From Acanthochlamys bracteata (Eukaryota > Streptophyta > Magnoliopsida > Pandanales > Velloziaceae): DNA of 64,000 nt. Under the pieces are notes generated by a model. That model saw only the letters and a list, made by a program, of their open reading frames with translations, was not told where the DNA came from and made no database searches. The translations under genes and the position numbers were made by a program. The DNA lies in the NCBI GenBank assembly GCA_019914995.1, contig CM034128.1:10435501-10499500 (forward strand), read 5' to 3'. Below, piece after piece: positions 12,337 to 26,117 of this stretch (its first letter is position 1; every line of letters starts with the position of its first letter).

Positions 12337-12952
12337 TCTGGTTTTGCTATTTGAATAATAGCTTTTAGATAAAAATTCATTCTTTGCTGATGTTGGTTGA
12401 GATATAAGTTGAGTTCAACTCACACAGCAAGGAACTCAATAGAATCATGTATATCATTGTTTAACTGTTTAACAAATTAGTTGATATAAAAGTTGTCTTT
12501 GTTTTTATTCATGCTTATCAAAAGATCCATGCAGCATCTCGTGTTAAACCAATGAATTTTTGTTCCAACACAGTGAATTTCTTCATTTCTCGAGCTTCAG
12601 AAAAAAAACAATGCAATTGCACAACAGCAGCTTCTAATCATCTACTTTTTCCTATTGTTACGAATTTAAAGAACCGACAAATTCAATCTTTCTTTTGAGG
12701 CACACTCGATTTCCGTCTGCTCTTCTCTAGAAACAAACAGGCAAAGCCGTTCTTTTTGTTTCGTTTGGTAGCGAGCGCTACACTTTGAACTAGAACACCT
12801 GGTTACGCGAATTCAACCATTAAGGACCTGACAATGTTAAAATATTTCCCACTGTTTTTGTTTCCAACTTTCCGGATGTCCAGTCATGGAAAGTGCTATA
12901 CTGTAAATTTATTGACTGATGTTCCAAATTTAAAAGACAAATTATCTAAGAC

Positions 12953-13172
12953 CATGTTAGAAAGAGTTTTTCTTTTCAAACTTTTTATAAAATTTTAAAA
13001 TATTTTATAAATTTTTAAAAAATTTAATAGTACAAAAGAATTTTATGTCATAAAAATTTTTTATTAGTTATTTTTGTTTTTTCAAATAAAAAAATATAAT
13101 TTATTTTTAAAAAATTTCTAAAATATTTTTTTTATAAAATTTTTTTAATAAATACTTTCAAACATTTCCTTC
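12953..13172. repeat. AT-rich MITE-like element
   Basis: About 220 bp of almost pure A/T flanked by sequences that resemble each other inverted: GTTAGAAAGAG on the left and, on the complement of the right end, GTTTGAAAGTA. It lies in the 1.1-kb spacer between the phosphatase and augmin genes; the remainder of that spacer shows nothing else. No clear target-site duplication was seen, so the call rests on the weak inverted ends and on similar elements elsewhere in the window. Confidence 0.4.
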
Positions 13173-13451
13173 GTATTTAAGAAAGCTCAGATATGTTTTT
13201 GGGCTCACTATCTACAGATTTATCGGTATTACTGTTCCTCTTATATGGATCGGTTCTATTTATTAACGTTCATAGGCTAACACTGTTTTTCTTTCTATGG
13301 GCCTCCATGGCAAGCACGGTTTCACTTTAAATGATCAAATTTAAATCTCACCACCGGCAACAGAAACAAATCAGCGACGAAGGAGTTGAGTAGGAAATGG
13401 TAAACTGCACGCCGGAGCACGATTAGCATCACTAAGTACAGATCTGAGAGA

Positions 13452-16400
13452 ATGCCGACGGCAAGAAGCGTAGTAGCAGGGTTAGCGCCTGATGTGGCAC
13501 AGCTTATCGAACAGCTCGAGCGCCATTGCCTTGCTCCCGATGGTTCGTATCTCTCGAAATCTGCTTACTCCGATCTACAACAAGTAAGCTTTCGTTTGAT
13601 AGATCCCGCAAAAAAAAAAAAAAATAAAAATAAAAATAATTTCGTGATGAAATTTGAATTCAATAACAACTGTTGTGGTGTTTTTTCAGGCGAGGGAAGA
13701 GTTGAATAAAGAAAGAATGAAGTATTTGGAAGCAATGGTATGTCGTTGATTTGAATTGTTTAGTCTGGTTTTGAGTTAGAGCTGTTTGATATTCGGTGTT
13801 CGGTGTTGTGCAGGCAGTGTATAGTGAAGCAATGGCGTTGGTGGAAGAGTATCAACAGCAAAGCTTAGAGAAGAGTTCAATAGGAGCACGAGAATATGCA
13901 AAACAACCACCAGTCAGATTCTAAACATTTTTTGTTCTATGTGTTAATTATTTTAGATTGAGATAGCTTGAAATGAACTCTAAGTTACTAGGTTTCTATT
14001 ACCTGTTCATCCTATTGCCATTAGGTGGTGCGTTGATTATAATGTTGTAACAAAGATGCGTATGCATCCATGTTACATCTAACAAGATGCTTAAATCTAA
14101 CTGAACAGAATTACTATAATTTGCGTGCCTATTTATAATATAATAAGCAGACTGGGCTTCATGCATGAAGTAGGAGCTGTATTCAAGTTTTACATGACTG
14201 TATAAATAGAAGATGTGATGTGTCGAAGATGATACACTCATAACTTCTTACTAATTGTTGCATATTTTTGGTGCTTAAGCATTTTAATCAAACTTTTCCG
14301 TCCTCTTTAAGTGATTGCTTTCGTCAGGTCTATAAATCCCTTGATCACCGGATTGTTGTTGCTGAGGCAGCTCAAAGATTAAGACTTCCTCTTCTTTCAA
14401 AGGATGGTGAAATAAAAGAAGAAGAAATTGAGAAATCAAGTACGGTGTCAAGAAGCTCCTTGGACAGCACAAGCTCCAGTGCCACGCTCTACTCGAGTTT
14501 CAACTCTGCAGGTTACACTAATAGCTTCACAAGTGGCAGTCTTAATCCGCTGAGTGCAACTTCTCCAACGAGCTCTGATATGGCTGAACCTGGAGTTGGT
14601 GGAGTGCCAAATCGATTTCTTGGAGTTACTCCAGGGTTTTTATGGCAAGTGCAAGAACAGCACCCTTCCATGGCTGTGGTATATTTTAGTTAAACACACT
14701 TAATTAGTCAGATTTGTGCGACCCATATATTTTCTAAGAAATTAGCATGCATCATCATCAGTTGTCAGTTTAATTATGTTCTCATTATTCTGATTGATTA
14801 GGACATGGTAGGTTATCAGAGATGTCTTGTTAGGGACATTGAGCAGCGTTTGGAAGCCAAATGCAAGGAATTGGATGATATCTTCTGTATGGAAGGGATT
14901 GGTGGTCGGTGCGCTAAAAACTTTTGTAACTTCTTTATGCTTTCAGGTAGTTGATTTTGCTTCTTCTTCTCTTTCTTTTGTTTTTTTTTTGGCTGTCTAG
15001 CAGATTCCTCTTCTATAACCCATCTCTGCAACACCAGTCTTCCAGAAAGGTATGATACTGTTCCTTTGAGGTTATATGGATCTTTGTTTCTCCTCAATCT
15101 AGGTTTTCTTATAAAATGCCAAGAACTTATTTGTCAAACTAGCAGTGAAGTACATGGTACTGCTTTGGAGGTAGATATTAGTAATAAATAAAGCATCAAA
15201 CAGTTGGCAGTATGTAGATGTACTCCTTTGTAATGATTCCAACAGGTCATCCACATATCTCCCTTTTCTCAACAACTGCTTCTCTAACTGGTGGTTCATG
15301 CCATCAATTTCTTATAGTTCTTTGGCTGATAGCTTTTGCATTTTGTTAATAGTTACAAAATAGTAATGCCATCTCCTCACTCTTCCCTCAAATTTTATAT
15401 TTGCAGCATGTATTCGTGAACTATCTGTTGTTTCTTGAAGATATTGGCTGTATCCGCCATTTATATTGATTGATAAAATTAGCTTTTCTATTTACTTTTA
15501 TTATTAATTTATATCTTAGCAGACTATCTTGCCATTGGAATTGTTCAGCATGTGTTGGACATGCCATTATATACATAATCTAATATTTTTCTGCGGGATA
15601 TATATGACATGTTTGACAGAGTAAAATTGATAATCAATGAAATTGAAAGAGAAGAAGCAGTTTTGCTAGATGATCTCTGTTCAATGGATAGAAAATTTGC
15701 AGAACACTACAGCGTATGCATCTTTGCAGTCCCCTTTACTTTGTTTTCTTGTTATCCTTGTGTAATTATAATACCATTTCCTTTTGCTTCGAAAAGGTTC
15801 TAGAGCAAATACTCGCAGTTCTCATCAAGTTTGTCAAGGATCTTAAGCTTCAACATCAGCATGAATATGTAAGCTCACGCCTCTCATCTAAGCTGAATTC
15901 GTTAGACTAGTGAAGAAGCATCCATTCCCAAGCTTTCGAAATTGCAACTAGTTATGAGACGACAGCTCATGCTCACTTTCTTGGTGTTCGTCATGTGATA
16001 GGATGATTTGAGAAAAAAATGGCTTTCTAAGAGGTGCCAAACAATGAATGCCAAGTTGAGGTTGGTATATTGATGTTTTTTATCTACTCATGTAGTCACA
16101 AGTCATGATGTTTACAGTATCTATGAAAAAAGGGTGTTACTATTGCTTGTGACTTATTTAAGGGTAATTCCAACTTTTCATAACACATCTGTATTAATCA
16201 TCATTTCCTGCTTTTGAGTACAGAACTTTGGACCATATGCTATTGAAGGATACATACAGTAAAGACTCCGTACCTGCCTTGCATATAATCCGGTAACCTA
16301 TTTTTTATTGCTGGTCCCTTTTGATATGTTAACCTGGGCACACGATCTTGTGAATAAAACCATTAATCTGCTTTGCAGCAAGTACCTTCTAGAAGCAACA

Positions 16401-17397
16401 GAAGAAGCAACATATGCTTACAATAGAGCGGTACGGTTCTTGTATAGGTTCTCATATAAAAACCTTTACCTTAAAGTTCTACCATGAGCTTTTACTTCTT
16501 TTAGTTTAATGTGAGACAAAATAGAATTCTTCTAGAAAATTCTGTCTTTTTATCTTGCATTCCCAAATTGCACCTGCTTGTCCAAATTGCAACTGGCTTG
16601 TTTTTGCATTCACTAAACCCTGACTAAGTTTGAGAACTGAGTCACAACATGACTCACCAGTTTGCTCAAGATATAGATAAGTAAAGATAACCAAATGATG
16701 AACATGGATTTACTGACATGATATCCTTGACCTTGAATACATATCTGTGGAAACCATAGAAATCATGAGATTTTTGTTTTCTCTTCTTCTTTTTGCTACT
16801 ATAAGATGATTTTTTATATGTTGGTTTAAGAAAACATGAAAACAACTTAGTTTATATGCTTTCTAAAGTGTGTATGTTATTCCTTGCATCTGCAACACAG
16901 TTCAGAGTTCACATTAGCAGATTCCCATCTGCGGTTGCCGTATTAAATTGAATCTAAATTTGTCTTGTTGTAACTTATCTGTGACACTGAAATATTTTCT
17001 AATCTCTTTGGCTTAATTGAAACTTATTCAACTGGGGCCTTATGATAGGCATTCCCAGGATAGATCTCAGAAAAAAATGGTAATTGTCTCTCAAGCATGT
17101 TTGTAGTCTTCATTTCTACTATGCCTGTTCAGTTGCTTTTTTGCTATTTAATTGCATGGTTTTTCTCAGATAACACGTTTAAGGGAGTATCAAGGAGTGG
17201 ATCCACATTTTGATACAATTGCCAGACAGTACAATGAGATCGTGAAGGTTAGTTATCTTATTAGGTGATCAGTATTTTTAATAGGTGCATTTCTAACTGG
17301 AATATTTAACATTCAGGGATTGGAAAGCATGAAATGGACAATTCAGGAAGTTGAGATGGATATAAAGCGTTTTTTAGGGCAGTCGCCTTCAACATAG
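13452..17397 (+). CDS. AUG4: Augmin complex subunit 4 (HAUS4 homologue)
   Basis: Augmin recruits gamma-tubulin to existing microtubules for branching nucleation in the spindle, phragmoplast and cortical array; subunit 4 is a coiled-coil structural component. Thirteen exons: 13452-13583, 13690-13737, 13814-13912, 14328-14678, 14802-14901, 15004-15049, 15620-15713, 15797-15868, 16002-16060, 16224-16292, 16379-16430, 17170-17247, 17317-17397, giving 426 residues, matching the plant family length. Recognisable conserved blocks are QLIEQLERHCLAPDGS near the N-terminus, VAEAAQRLRLPLL, FAEHYSVLEQILAVLIKFV and YQGVDPHFDTIARQY near the C-terminus. Exon 5 ends at a weak donor (GTGGTC), chosen because it alone joins in frame to the next conserved block. 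The stop codon overlaps a strong GTAAGA donor, see findings. No membrane or targeting segments. Confidence 0.93.
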
Positions 17398-19296
17398 TAA
17401 GATCATGAACAAACTTTTACTTCTTAGCTGCTGCAGATGCATCCATGTACTCAGTTCAACATGCTAGCTTTGCTTTTGCATTAAATATTACCGTTTTAAG
17501 TCTTATGCTCATGTTTATCTCATCACTAACTGTATCGTAAAGGTTTGTAGTTTGTACTAAAGCACTGTGGATGAAGTGCTAACCAAATTAAATCTCTTGA
17601 TTTTAGCAACTTGATGTAGAATGAGATGTCCGTGCACCTCTACATAGGCAGTGTACCTGCTCGTGTTGTGCAAATTAAGGGCGCCATGGGGGCAAGTGAG
17701 CCAAATAGTTGATCTTTGCATATAGCTGCTTGCTTTAGATATTTGTTGAACTTAAGGTTAGCAGCCAAGTGCATGGCTTTGTTTGCTATAAATGTAATGA
17801 TTGGAGATGGTCCGGCATGTTGCATAATAATAGTATGATGAAGCCATGACAAACAGATATGAAAACAAGCATGCATGTGTGAAACAGACTCACAAGTGCA
17901 TATTTAACATCCCAGCCATAATGATATACTCATGGTTTCTGGATCCACTATCTTTTTCAAAGTTATAAGCTGGACTTACGTATTTACTACTACTATTTTT
18001 GTCAGATTTATTCTCCTGGGAATTAGGATAACTGCTTTGAACTTACTGCTAATAAAAAATGTTTCATTATGCGTTCTCTTACTCTTATATATTCAGTATC
18101 AGCACCTTTTTCTCAGATTTTGCCATCAACTACTACTATTTTTGCATTTGGTAATTAGAGCTTCAAAGGGATAAGCATTATTGCGTGCGGGTGTTTGCTT
18201 GATAGTCTCTGGTAGCTTGAATAAGCTTAATATCAACCAGTCCCAGTCCCAGTCAATAGCCATCCTCTTATGAACCTTATATCATCTCCCAATTGGAAAT
18301 TTCGGTTCTTCTTTTAACTTATGTATTTATGTTTCATTGCAGGCTGTAGCAGTTGTTTTCTGATGCTGCTCTTGGGAAGACAGTCTAGCATGTCTGCTGA
18401 GCGCCTCACCCCAAATGACTATATTGAAATACTATTGTGCCTTTGTAGTATTGGAAGTAGCAATTTGTTTTGTACGTACATATACGGCTCCTCAACCTTA
18501 TCCGTCTCATGTGTCCTTTGCATCTGAAGGCATATGCTGAACTATCTTAAATTAATCTTTATTTCTTGCCAAGAATCAAGTGACTGAGCAAAAACCTTGC
18601 TTCACCTGGAATATTGCAGACCTCCTCGAGTTCTATTGAATGTTTGAGTTCCTTTTACTTAATACTGGGTGTATACGAGTTTTTTTCTTATATTTCTGTG
18701 CATCTAACAAACCGACCAACTTGGTTTGCCGCGACAATATCATTTTGTAAATACAGCCATAGTGCTGTGGTTACCATGATTTCATGCTAATTGAAAACCA
18801 AAGAGGGATTGCAATTCCAGATCCGATACAATAGCTGCAACACGCTGGTTGGGCATATCGCAGTGCAATGATGCTTATGTGCAAATCTTTTTGCAACGAG
18901 CAGACAACACCAGCTAAATTTAATAGGAAAGGAATTAGTCAAGTAAAAAATTTCTCAAACTAGCATAGTAAATACTAATGAAGCTTTTTCTTAAAGCTGT
19001 CGAATGTAATAATGTATCTGCTTATAGTGTTTTCTAAAAACGTTATACAGCAATATACAAGAGCAAGGAAGCCAACTAATATTATCAGTCCCTTGAAAAT
19101 GCCTATGAACATCACAAGGTTCTGTCCGTCACTAACAGCATATGCCTGGGCTGAGCTCAAGCAATTTTCTAGGTCTCCCAAATCTAGTTGTGCCAATAAA
19201 GATCCCAACCTAACTAGATTGCATGCCTGAAGCAGGAGAACTAACTTTTGCAGGGTGTGGCAAGTCATCTTCATAAAGCGTATGACAAAGCCTTCT
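17398..19296. other. Convergent 3' flanks of AUG4 and LAZ1-like genes
   Basis: About 1.9 kb between two convergent stop codons. It should contain both 3'UTRs, possibly including a 3'UTR intron of AUG4 ending at the CAG at 18340-18342. Open frames on the minus strand at 18975-19379 only continue past the LAZ1-like stop in another frame. No additional gene was recognised. Confidence 0.5.
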
Positions 19297-22200
19297 TTAA
19301 TCCTTGGTAATCCATCTGTTCCCCCTGATCTGAAAACTGCCACGACCTTGGTCGCTGCTCTCTCCTCCACTCTCAGCACTAGTATAGCCTGACTTCCGAC
19401 GATGTTGCTTCACTCTTTTTGGTCCTGTATCACTTATGCTCCCAGTTAAAAGTGGGTCATCAATTCCACGGATGATTCTCTTGGTAGGTGGCAAGGAGCC
19501 AATGCAACTGTCATCCATTGATTTCCTTCTATGCTTCTCATGCTTTTTGATATTTTGCGAAATTGTGTGAAGCTTCTCATTGAATCTGTTGAAACCCTTC
19601 TCCATTGGCTCCACAGCATGAGTAACAGTAAACTTTAAATCATTCACGATCTGCAGAAGTCAGAGCTATTGTAATCAGGAAATCAGCAGCAAGCATATGC
19701 GATGCTTGACCAAATAAAAGACAGTTGAAGGCAAGACAAAAACAAATTCAAAGGACAACAGCAAGTTCAAGGTGCAGAAGAAAATATACTGACAAGTCAC
19801 TCATAAACAAAACAAATACATAGAATGTACTTTAACAGTATAAGTAAAGAAAGTGAATCATACGTATTCTCCACCACCAAGAACCACATCCCTGACGCTT
19901 TCTCGTATGGCAGTTTTATTCTTGATATCAACATCCAGCTGAGGAAGTCTCAACTTCGTGGGCCTCTCACTGTCCCTGACTTCATCAGGATCTACAGGGC
20001 AATCCACGGACACATAGTCCCCCAGAATCGCCACGCTTCCAGGAAAGCGGTCACCCATCAGCTCGTAAGGTTTGGCAGGGAATACATAAAGGTGCACAAC
20101 AGAAGCAACACCCATCTGTACTGGAAAGGCATATTAAACTGTTAGATTCGCTCATGGAGCATGTAGTACATGTTAGAACAAGATGCATATACCGGAACGT
20201 AACTTCAAAGTCTGGTTACAGACTTGACTCTAAGACATCAACATCATCATAAACTACCAGAAAGCTGAACTTGAACACAAATGAAACACATACTTTCTTT
20301 CTCCAATGCTTTACTAAATAATACATAGTGTTTAAGAGGGTCATCCACAAACAGTATCTTAGATACATCCAGTAAAATAAAACCCTTTTACGAGCCCAAC
20401 AGAGAAGAGTATTACAGATTGTAGAATAAAAGGCAGCAAGCTGAGAGATAACTATGTATCAAGAACCCATGCGATAAATATCTGTTCAACCATTTAAACA
20501 ATTTGAGAATAACAAAGTCAGTGGAAGCATTGGGTACCTCTATACAAATGATGAAATCTTGAATACTTGATTGAAACTGCAATCCCTGTGCTATAGGGCT
20601 CCTAAACAAGCCCAAGTAGGAAAATAGGGCAATTGCCAAACCTTGCCACCAAGTCAGGAAAACAATTGATTTGAATGTGAGAAACTTAGCCAGTGGTTTT
20701 ATATGCTCCAGTTCATCTTTTGTAGCAGAATAGAATTGAACTAAACAGTATAAGGCCCATGTCTGACTAAAATTGAGCACTACAGCCAAGTAAGGGTACC
20801 TACAAATTGCCGCAACGGAATGTTACATTAACAAAATGGAACTTATCACATGAGATGGTATTTCATACAACAAGGATACTGCGTCCTAGCCTCAAAACCA
20901 CCACAAAGCATGTGGTGGTGGGCCAAACATGTGGTGGGACATGGGATCCTGATTGTATAAGACACCTGACCCTTATCACAGATTTTGACAGCAAAGATCT
21001 TCTCATAGCAGCTATCGTCCATCATTTTGTCATATTAGTCAAACCTAACAAACAATTAAAAGAGTCCTATGTATAGTGTGAACATCATTTAGATCAACCG
21101 ACTGCGATTTATATTCATGTTAAATCAGTACGCAGCCTTCCTTCTCGACCAATAGAGTATCTGTAATTAGTCCAAGTTAAGCTATTACTTGGACTGAAAA
21201 AGAACAAAAGATTTTATAGCTCTATCTTACCCGCATCTCCAATTAAACTTTCCATCACAATATACATCAAAAGCTTCAAGAATGACGGCTAACAGTGCTG
21301 TCACAGTTTTGATAATCATCTGCACAAACGACATCAAGTATAAATCAAACCTTGATAAGAAAATAAAAATCATACCAGCTTCTTTGTGCATAACCTTACA
21401 TATTGAACAGTCCCAACTTTAATAACTTGATAAAACCATTCCCCAAGTACCCATGGCTTTAGTAACAGATTCATTGGGAAATGATGCTTAATTACTCCTT
21501 TCTCATGTCCATGTTCTAGCAATGGTATCGTGGAAATCGTGCCTCCCTGTCTATTCATAAACTCAATTGTCCTCTCTTCCCCACCTAAACAGGAACACGA
21601 GTCAGATAACATAGTTGCAACAAAAATCTTAGAGGCAGTAAGGCAAGACATAACTTATTCATATAATTCTACATGACAAAGAGAGTAGGTAACTAGCTGA
21701 TACTGAGAACAACTATCAACCAGTCGTTGTCAAAATGAGTGAAAAACCATAAGCTGTACCCAATCAATACATAACAGGGTAACAGGAAACGGGTAATTGG
21801 TAAAAGTTTACTTAATGGCATATGCAACAGTGATGAACTTTATGGCAGACTAGTTGTCTCATGATAATAAACATGGAAGAAGAAATCTCCACATCAAAGA
21901 AGGACCCATTATGACTTTTAAGGTCTATAGATAAGGGCAGGCAACCGGCATTCCACAAAGCTCTATCATTGGAAGTAACCGTGGTGTGGCAAATATTTCT
22001 AAACAATCTTCTAGTTTATCTTCTCTATTGATAGAACTTCATAGCCACTAGCCAGCTAGGGTTATTCTTTAGAATGTTTTCTATATTTCATGTCAATCCA
22101 CATAAATGAATGTCATGGTTGGTCAAATATTGATACTCCGAAAGTAATAAAAAGATAAACTTTAAAAAAAATCTTAGAAAGAGTTATGTCATAACTACTT

Positions 22201-23098
22201 GCATGTTCGGAAATACCTAAGCAAGCCACCAGATATCTTCCAAAGCAATACATGGCAAAGGATTCGTAGCAATCGCGTAATATCCCAATTTGGACACTGA
22301 TAGATGGATTTATAAGTGATGCATACTGCAACCAGGAAACCAAGTAAAGTGCACACGTAAGCTTTAAATAATGATTGCTACATGTAAAAACTAGTTGGCA
22401 TAGCATTAAGGATTATATGAAAGTAGGACCCAGCAAATTTTGTCGCCTCAAGCAGGTAAAATTTTGCAAGGTCTGATGGTTCAAGCATATAAATTTCAGT
22501 CATCTAAGGAGGAAGAAAGAAATGTCCTTCATTACTTTACTAGACCAGTATTAAAAGCACAACAGATACACGAACCTTCAGCTCTATTATTGTAGTCCCA
22601 CTGTAACACCCTTCATCATCAATCTTTCTAATTTAAAACAATCATGATATCTATAACAGTTAGATGGTACAGGGTAATTGTTATCCATGCACTAATCGAA
22701 TCAATCCAGAAAAGGTTGCTTCATACTAAACCAATCAGCAAAGATGTATTGCAATAAATCAGAGGCTAACATAGAGAAATGCTACATGAACTTAAATGCT
22801 CTAAACGAGAATTACCGACTCCACGGCATAGCAAGGTACCATCAAGATGACTCCAATCAGAAACTTCTGCTCCTGCGAGTACAAAAACGTACAAACTAAA
22901 CGTTCCATTCACAAAAACTTTACTCCAAAGCAAGAATTTGAGCAGTACCTCAGGGTTCTTGTACGCCGAGAGGTGCTCGAACAAAAGAAACATTGACAGG
23001 GATAACGACATGATGACAAATATACCAGCGATAATTGTTGCCCATGCAGGCGGAGAGTAGCTTAAAAGCGACTTATAGAGATGTAAACTAATCCTCAT
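19297..23098 (-). CDS. LAZ1-like DUF300 (TMEM184/OST-alpha) membrane protein
   Basis: A multi-pass membrane protein of the DUF300 family related to animal organic solute transporter alpha; the plant members LAZ1 and its homologues sit in the vacuolar membrane and affect cell death and brassinosteroid signalling. Eight exons: 22949-23098, 22816-22872, 22217-22325, 21400-21584, 21231-21319, 20538-20799, 19864-20115, 19297-19650, all GT-AG, giving 485 residues, very close to LAZ1 homologue 1. Visible blocks: VPCYAVES, GRYLVACLGGEERTIEFM, FPMNLLLKPW, LAVVLNFSQTWALYCLV and FLTFKSIVFLTWWQGLAIA (membrane helices), and a cytosolic basic, serine-rich tail with KRVKQHRRKSGYTSAESGGES ending ITKD. The start is the ATG at 23096-23098; the frame is open seven codons further but only with a TTG. 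Convergent with AUG4, divergent from cyclin B2. Confidence 0.94.
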
Positions 23099-23849
23099 TT
23101 TCTCTAAATCAACTATCAATAGAACAAACTAAATTCTCACATTTTCACAGTCATAACTGGAGAAACCAAAGTTTCCAATAGGTATCTCCTATAAAACTGA
23201 TCACCGCATTCACCCAGCTATCCATGAAAATCTGGAGATTAGAAGCAATCAATCAAACAAACAAACAGCAGTGATCGATGTCAGCCTACAGAAAAATAGC
23301 CTAAGATTACTAACCAGATTTCAGCAACAGACTTCACGTGAACACCAAACGGATTGATTAATTCAAAAAATTCTAAACGAAATTGCTTGATTCGAACATC
23401 TCTCAATCCGATTGAGGTGTTGTTAATGAATGCGATCGATCGATATCGATAATCATGAAAATCTAATCTAATCTAAAAAATTGAAAGACGAGAGAACAGG
23501 TGGAAGAAATCGGGAACGATTTAGAGCGCTGGAGACAGAACACGAGTGTCTTCTTCTTCGTTCCATGTTTTTCTTTCTGTTTTTTATTTTATTTTTTTCT
23601 TCTTTGTTTAATGGCTAATAGTCAACAGTTATTTTTTTTGCAAAGTTGCACTATAAGTACTTTAATTATCTAATTGACAATAATTTCTACTTTGTCGAAA
23701 GTAATTTTTTAAGGATCTATCATGCAAAAGCATGGTGCCGATTGATGCCAACCACGCAACGGCAGTAGGTGGTTGGTCCCAATTTGGCAAAAGCCGCAAA
23801 CCGGTCCCAATTTTATTCAAGTGGGTCCGTTTCCACTAGAGGGGAGTTT
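23099..23849. other. LAZ1-like 5'UTR and promoter
   Basis: About 750 bp upstream of the LAZ1-like start. The part up to about 23570 is pyrimidine/purine-skewed like a leader, possibly with its own intron. Nothing else was recognised. Confidence 0.45.
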
Positions 23850-24420
23850 CAGGTTTTGTGAAACGCATCGAATCGAACCGAAATTTGGCAAAAAGAGAGA
23901 GTAGAGATGTGCCCGGCGATAGACTGAAGCCGGAATTGGAGTTGATCGGTAATAGAAAACTACTTCAAGGTAGATCAACAAGGTCTTTGCTCGATTTGCT
24001 ACTACAGAGATTCCTCATACTCGACAGTCTAAACTCATCAATGCTGAAAGCAGTCTTGCAGCCAGCGAATAACTGCGGCACGTTTCGCTGAGCCGGGCGC
24101 CTGAGAGACGGCGAAGAACTGCCAACGAATTCAAAATCCAGTGCCCCTAACAGCTTCGCCGCTTCTTAAAAGAAGCCGATTACTACTTCAAATTCTTCAG
24201 TTCGCCCGCGCCGCCTTTTCCTGGGGATTCTGGCCAGACACATTGCCACCGCCGGCGGTCGTTGAGGAAGAAGATGCACCAGCTTCGCCGACAATCGAAC
24301 GGTATCTATTGTTGTCAACGGTTGAGGAACCTTGCACTTGCAGCGGCATAGAAGCTAGCGCCGGAAGTTGGTGTCCTCCGACGAACTGCAACACAACCGA
24401 ATCCGTTTGATCTCATATTT
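23850..24420. other. Higher-GC island, possible decayed gene
   Basis: This segment is clearly richer in G and C than the AT-rich DNA to its right and looks codon-like. The minus strand at about 24197-24410 is open and reads LQFVGGHQLPALASM then a Ser/Thr/Gly-rich stretch; the plus strand is open over nearly the same bases. No start codon context, domain or splice pattern gives a gene model. It could be a decayed gene fragment or a promoter-linked island. Function not assigned. Confidence 0.3.
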
Positions 24421-26110
24421 TTGTTAGCGGAGGTAAGTTTTGTTTAAATGAAAGCCTCTCCGTTCTTTGGGCCATAAGCCTCGACCTAACTAAAAAAATA
24501 TCAGTAAAGTCAAAGGCTAAAGGCCCAGCCTGTTTTTGTCTTGGGCTTATCTGGTCCCAAAAATTGAATGGTTTTCTTTCGAAAAATAAAAATGTCCAAG
24601 TTTTAAGTGAGTTTTTGAGTATAAAATTTAAAAATAAATAAAAATAAGTTTATAAAAATAAATAAAATTATTTATAAGTAATTTTAAAAAAGTTTATTTC
24701 AATATCACTTACAATGAATAAATAAGTTCAAAATATTAAATATACTTTTAAGAACAAGAAAAAAAAAAAATCATATAGAATAATTTTACCAAATGAGTTG
24801 ATTAATTTTGATTGTTATCTATTATTTTGTATTTATTGTAGTAATTGTGGTAGATGGTCTTTACATATGGTTCTAATTATGGTTGATTTTGAAGAGTTAC
24901 TTCGAAAACGTTTGAAAGTACTTATTAAAAAAGTTTATATATATATATATATATTTTATTTATAAATATTTATAAAAAATTATATATATAATTATTTTAT
25001 AATTTATATTTAATTTGTATTTTTAAAAATTTAAAATATTTTAAAAAATTATATATAATTTTTTTGGGGTTGAAAAGAGATTGATAGGCAATCCCTTCAT
25101 CTCCAACTTACTTTTGCTTTCTAAAATTTTTTTATATTATTTTAAGTTTTTTTAACACGAAAGATATAAATAAATTATACATCATTAATTTTATATATAC
25201 ATTTTATTATCTTTTGTTTTTTAACTTAAAAGGATAAATAACTTTTATTTTTTGAATTTAAAAATATTTTATTTAAACAATTTCAAACGACTCTACAGTC
25301 AAATGGAGATCTTTTGGATGTTGCATTGAATAGAGTATGAGCAAACGAAGTTTTAAAATAATACAATCTTACAGTGAGTCACCATAACGGCATATTTGTG
25401 CGTGACATACCAAACCATATAATCATCGTTTAAGTTTTTTAGAATTGAAAAATAAATTATTAAAAAATAAATTATTTTAAAACAGTTAAATATAATAGTA
25501 TTAATGAAAGTGATTATAAATTTTTTTATAAAAATTAAAACTAATTTTTATTTTTTATTTAGCTGAGAGTGAATTGAAAGTACTTTTTAATAAAAAGTTT
25601 AAGGGTAAAAAATGCACCATTATTTCTGAAGTGTGTTTCACTTGATAGAATTTTGTTTTTTCCCCTTTAAAAAAGTATTTCGCATGATTCTAAATAGTTA
25701 TAAATAATTAAAATATAGTAAACACAACATTCATATTATTGCATAGAATTTAAGTTTTCTAGATAAATAATTCTTCAATTTCCATAATATACACATAAAT
25801 TATACAATGAATTTTAATATTATGAATAATCTCTAATAATTCAAAGATTTGAAACACAATAACGACTAATGCTTCCCGAAAACAAATGTCAATATTTTCT
25901 CTTGTTTCTAGGAAACCAAATTATTGCTTTTCTTATTTTTACTCCTCACTAATTTTCCTCCCAACAAACTCAAATTAGAAAAAAAATTCCATTCAATAAC
26001 TAAGCTCTCAAATTCAAGTCTCAACAGTTCTTAGCTTTACTTAATTAATTAATAATTAACTCCATCCACCGTTTCACTAATTAATTCATCAATCTTTAAT
26101 AATCCATCAT
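24421..26110. other. AT-rich intergenic DNA
   Basis: About 1.7 kb dominated by A/T runs, with a TA microsatellite near 24938-24956. There are several patches that look like the short AT-rich elements found elsewhere in the window, but without definable ends. No gene was seen. Confidence 0.5.
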
Positions 26111-26117
26111 CGTCATA

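Noticed and set aside
18975-19379. 134-residue minus-strand frame with hydrophobic stretches
   Set aside because: It overlaps the LAZ1-like last exon in another frame and continues into its 3'UTR; the homologous protein ends at 19297.
24938-24956. TA-rich run as a regulatory or origin-like element
   Set aside because: A simple microsatellite in AT-rich intergenic DNA, with nothing else to support a function.
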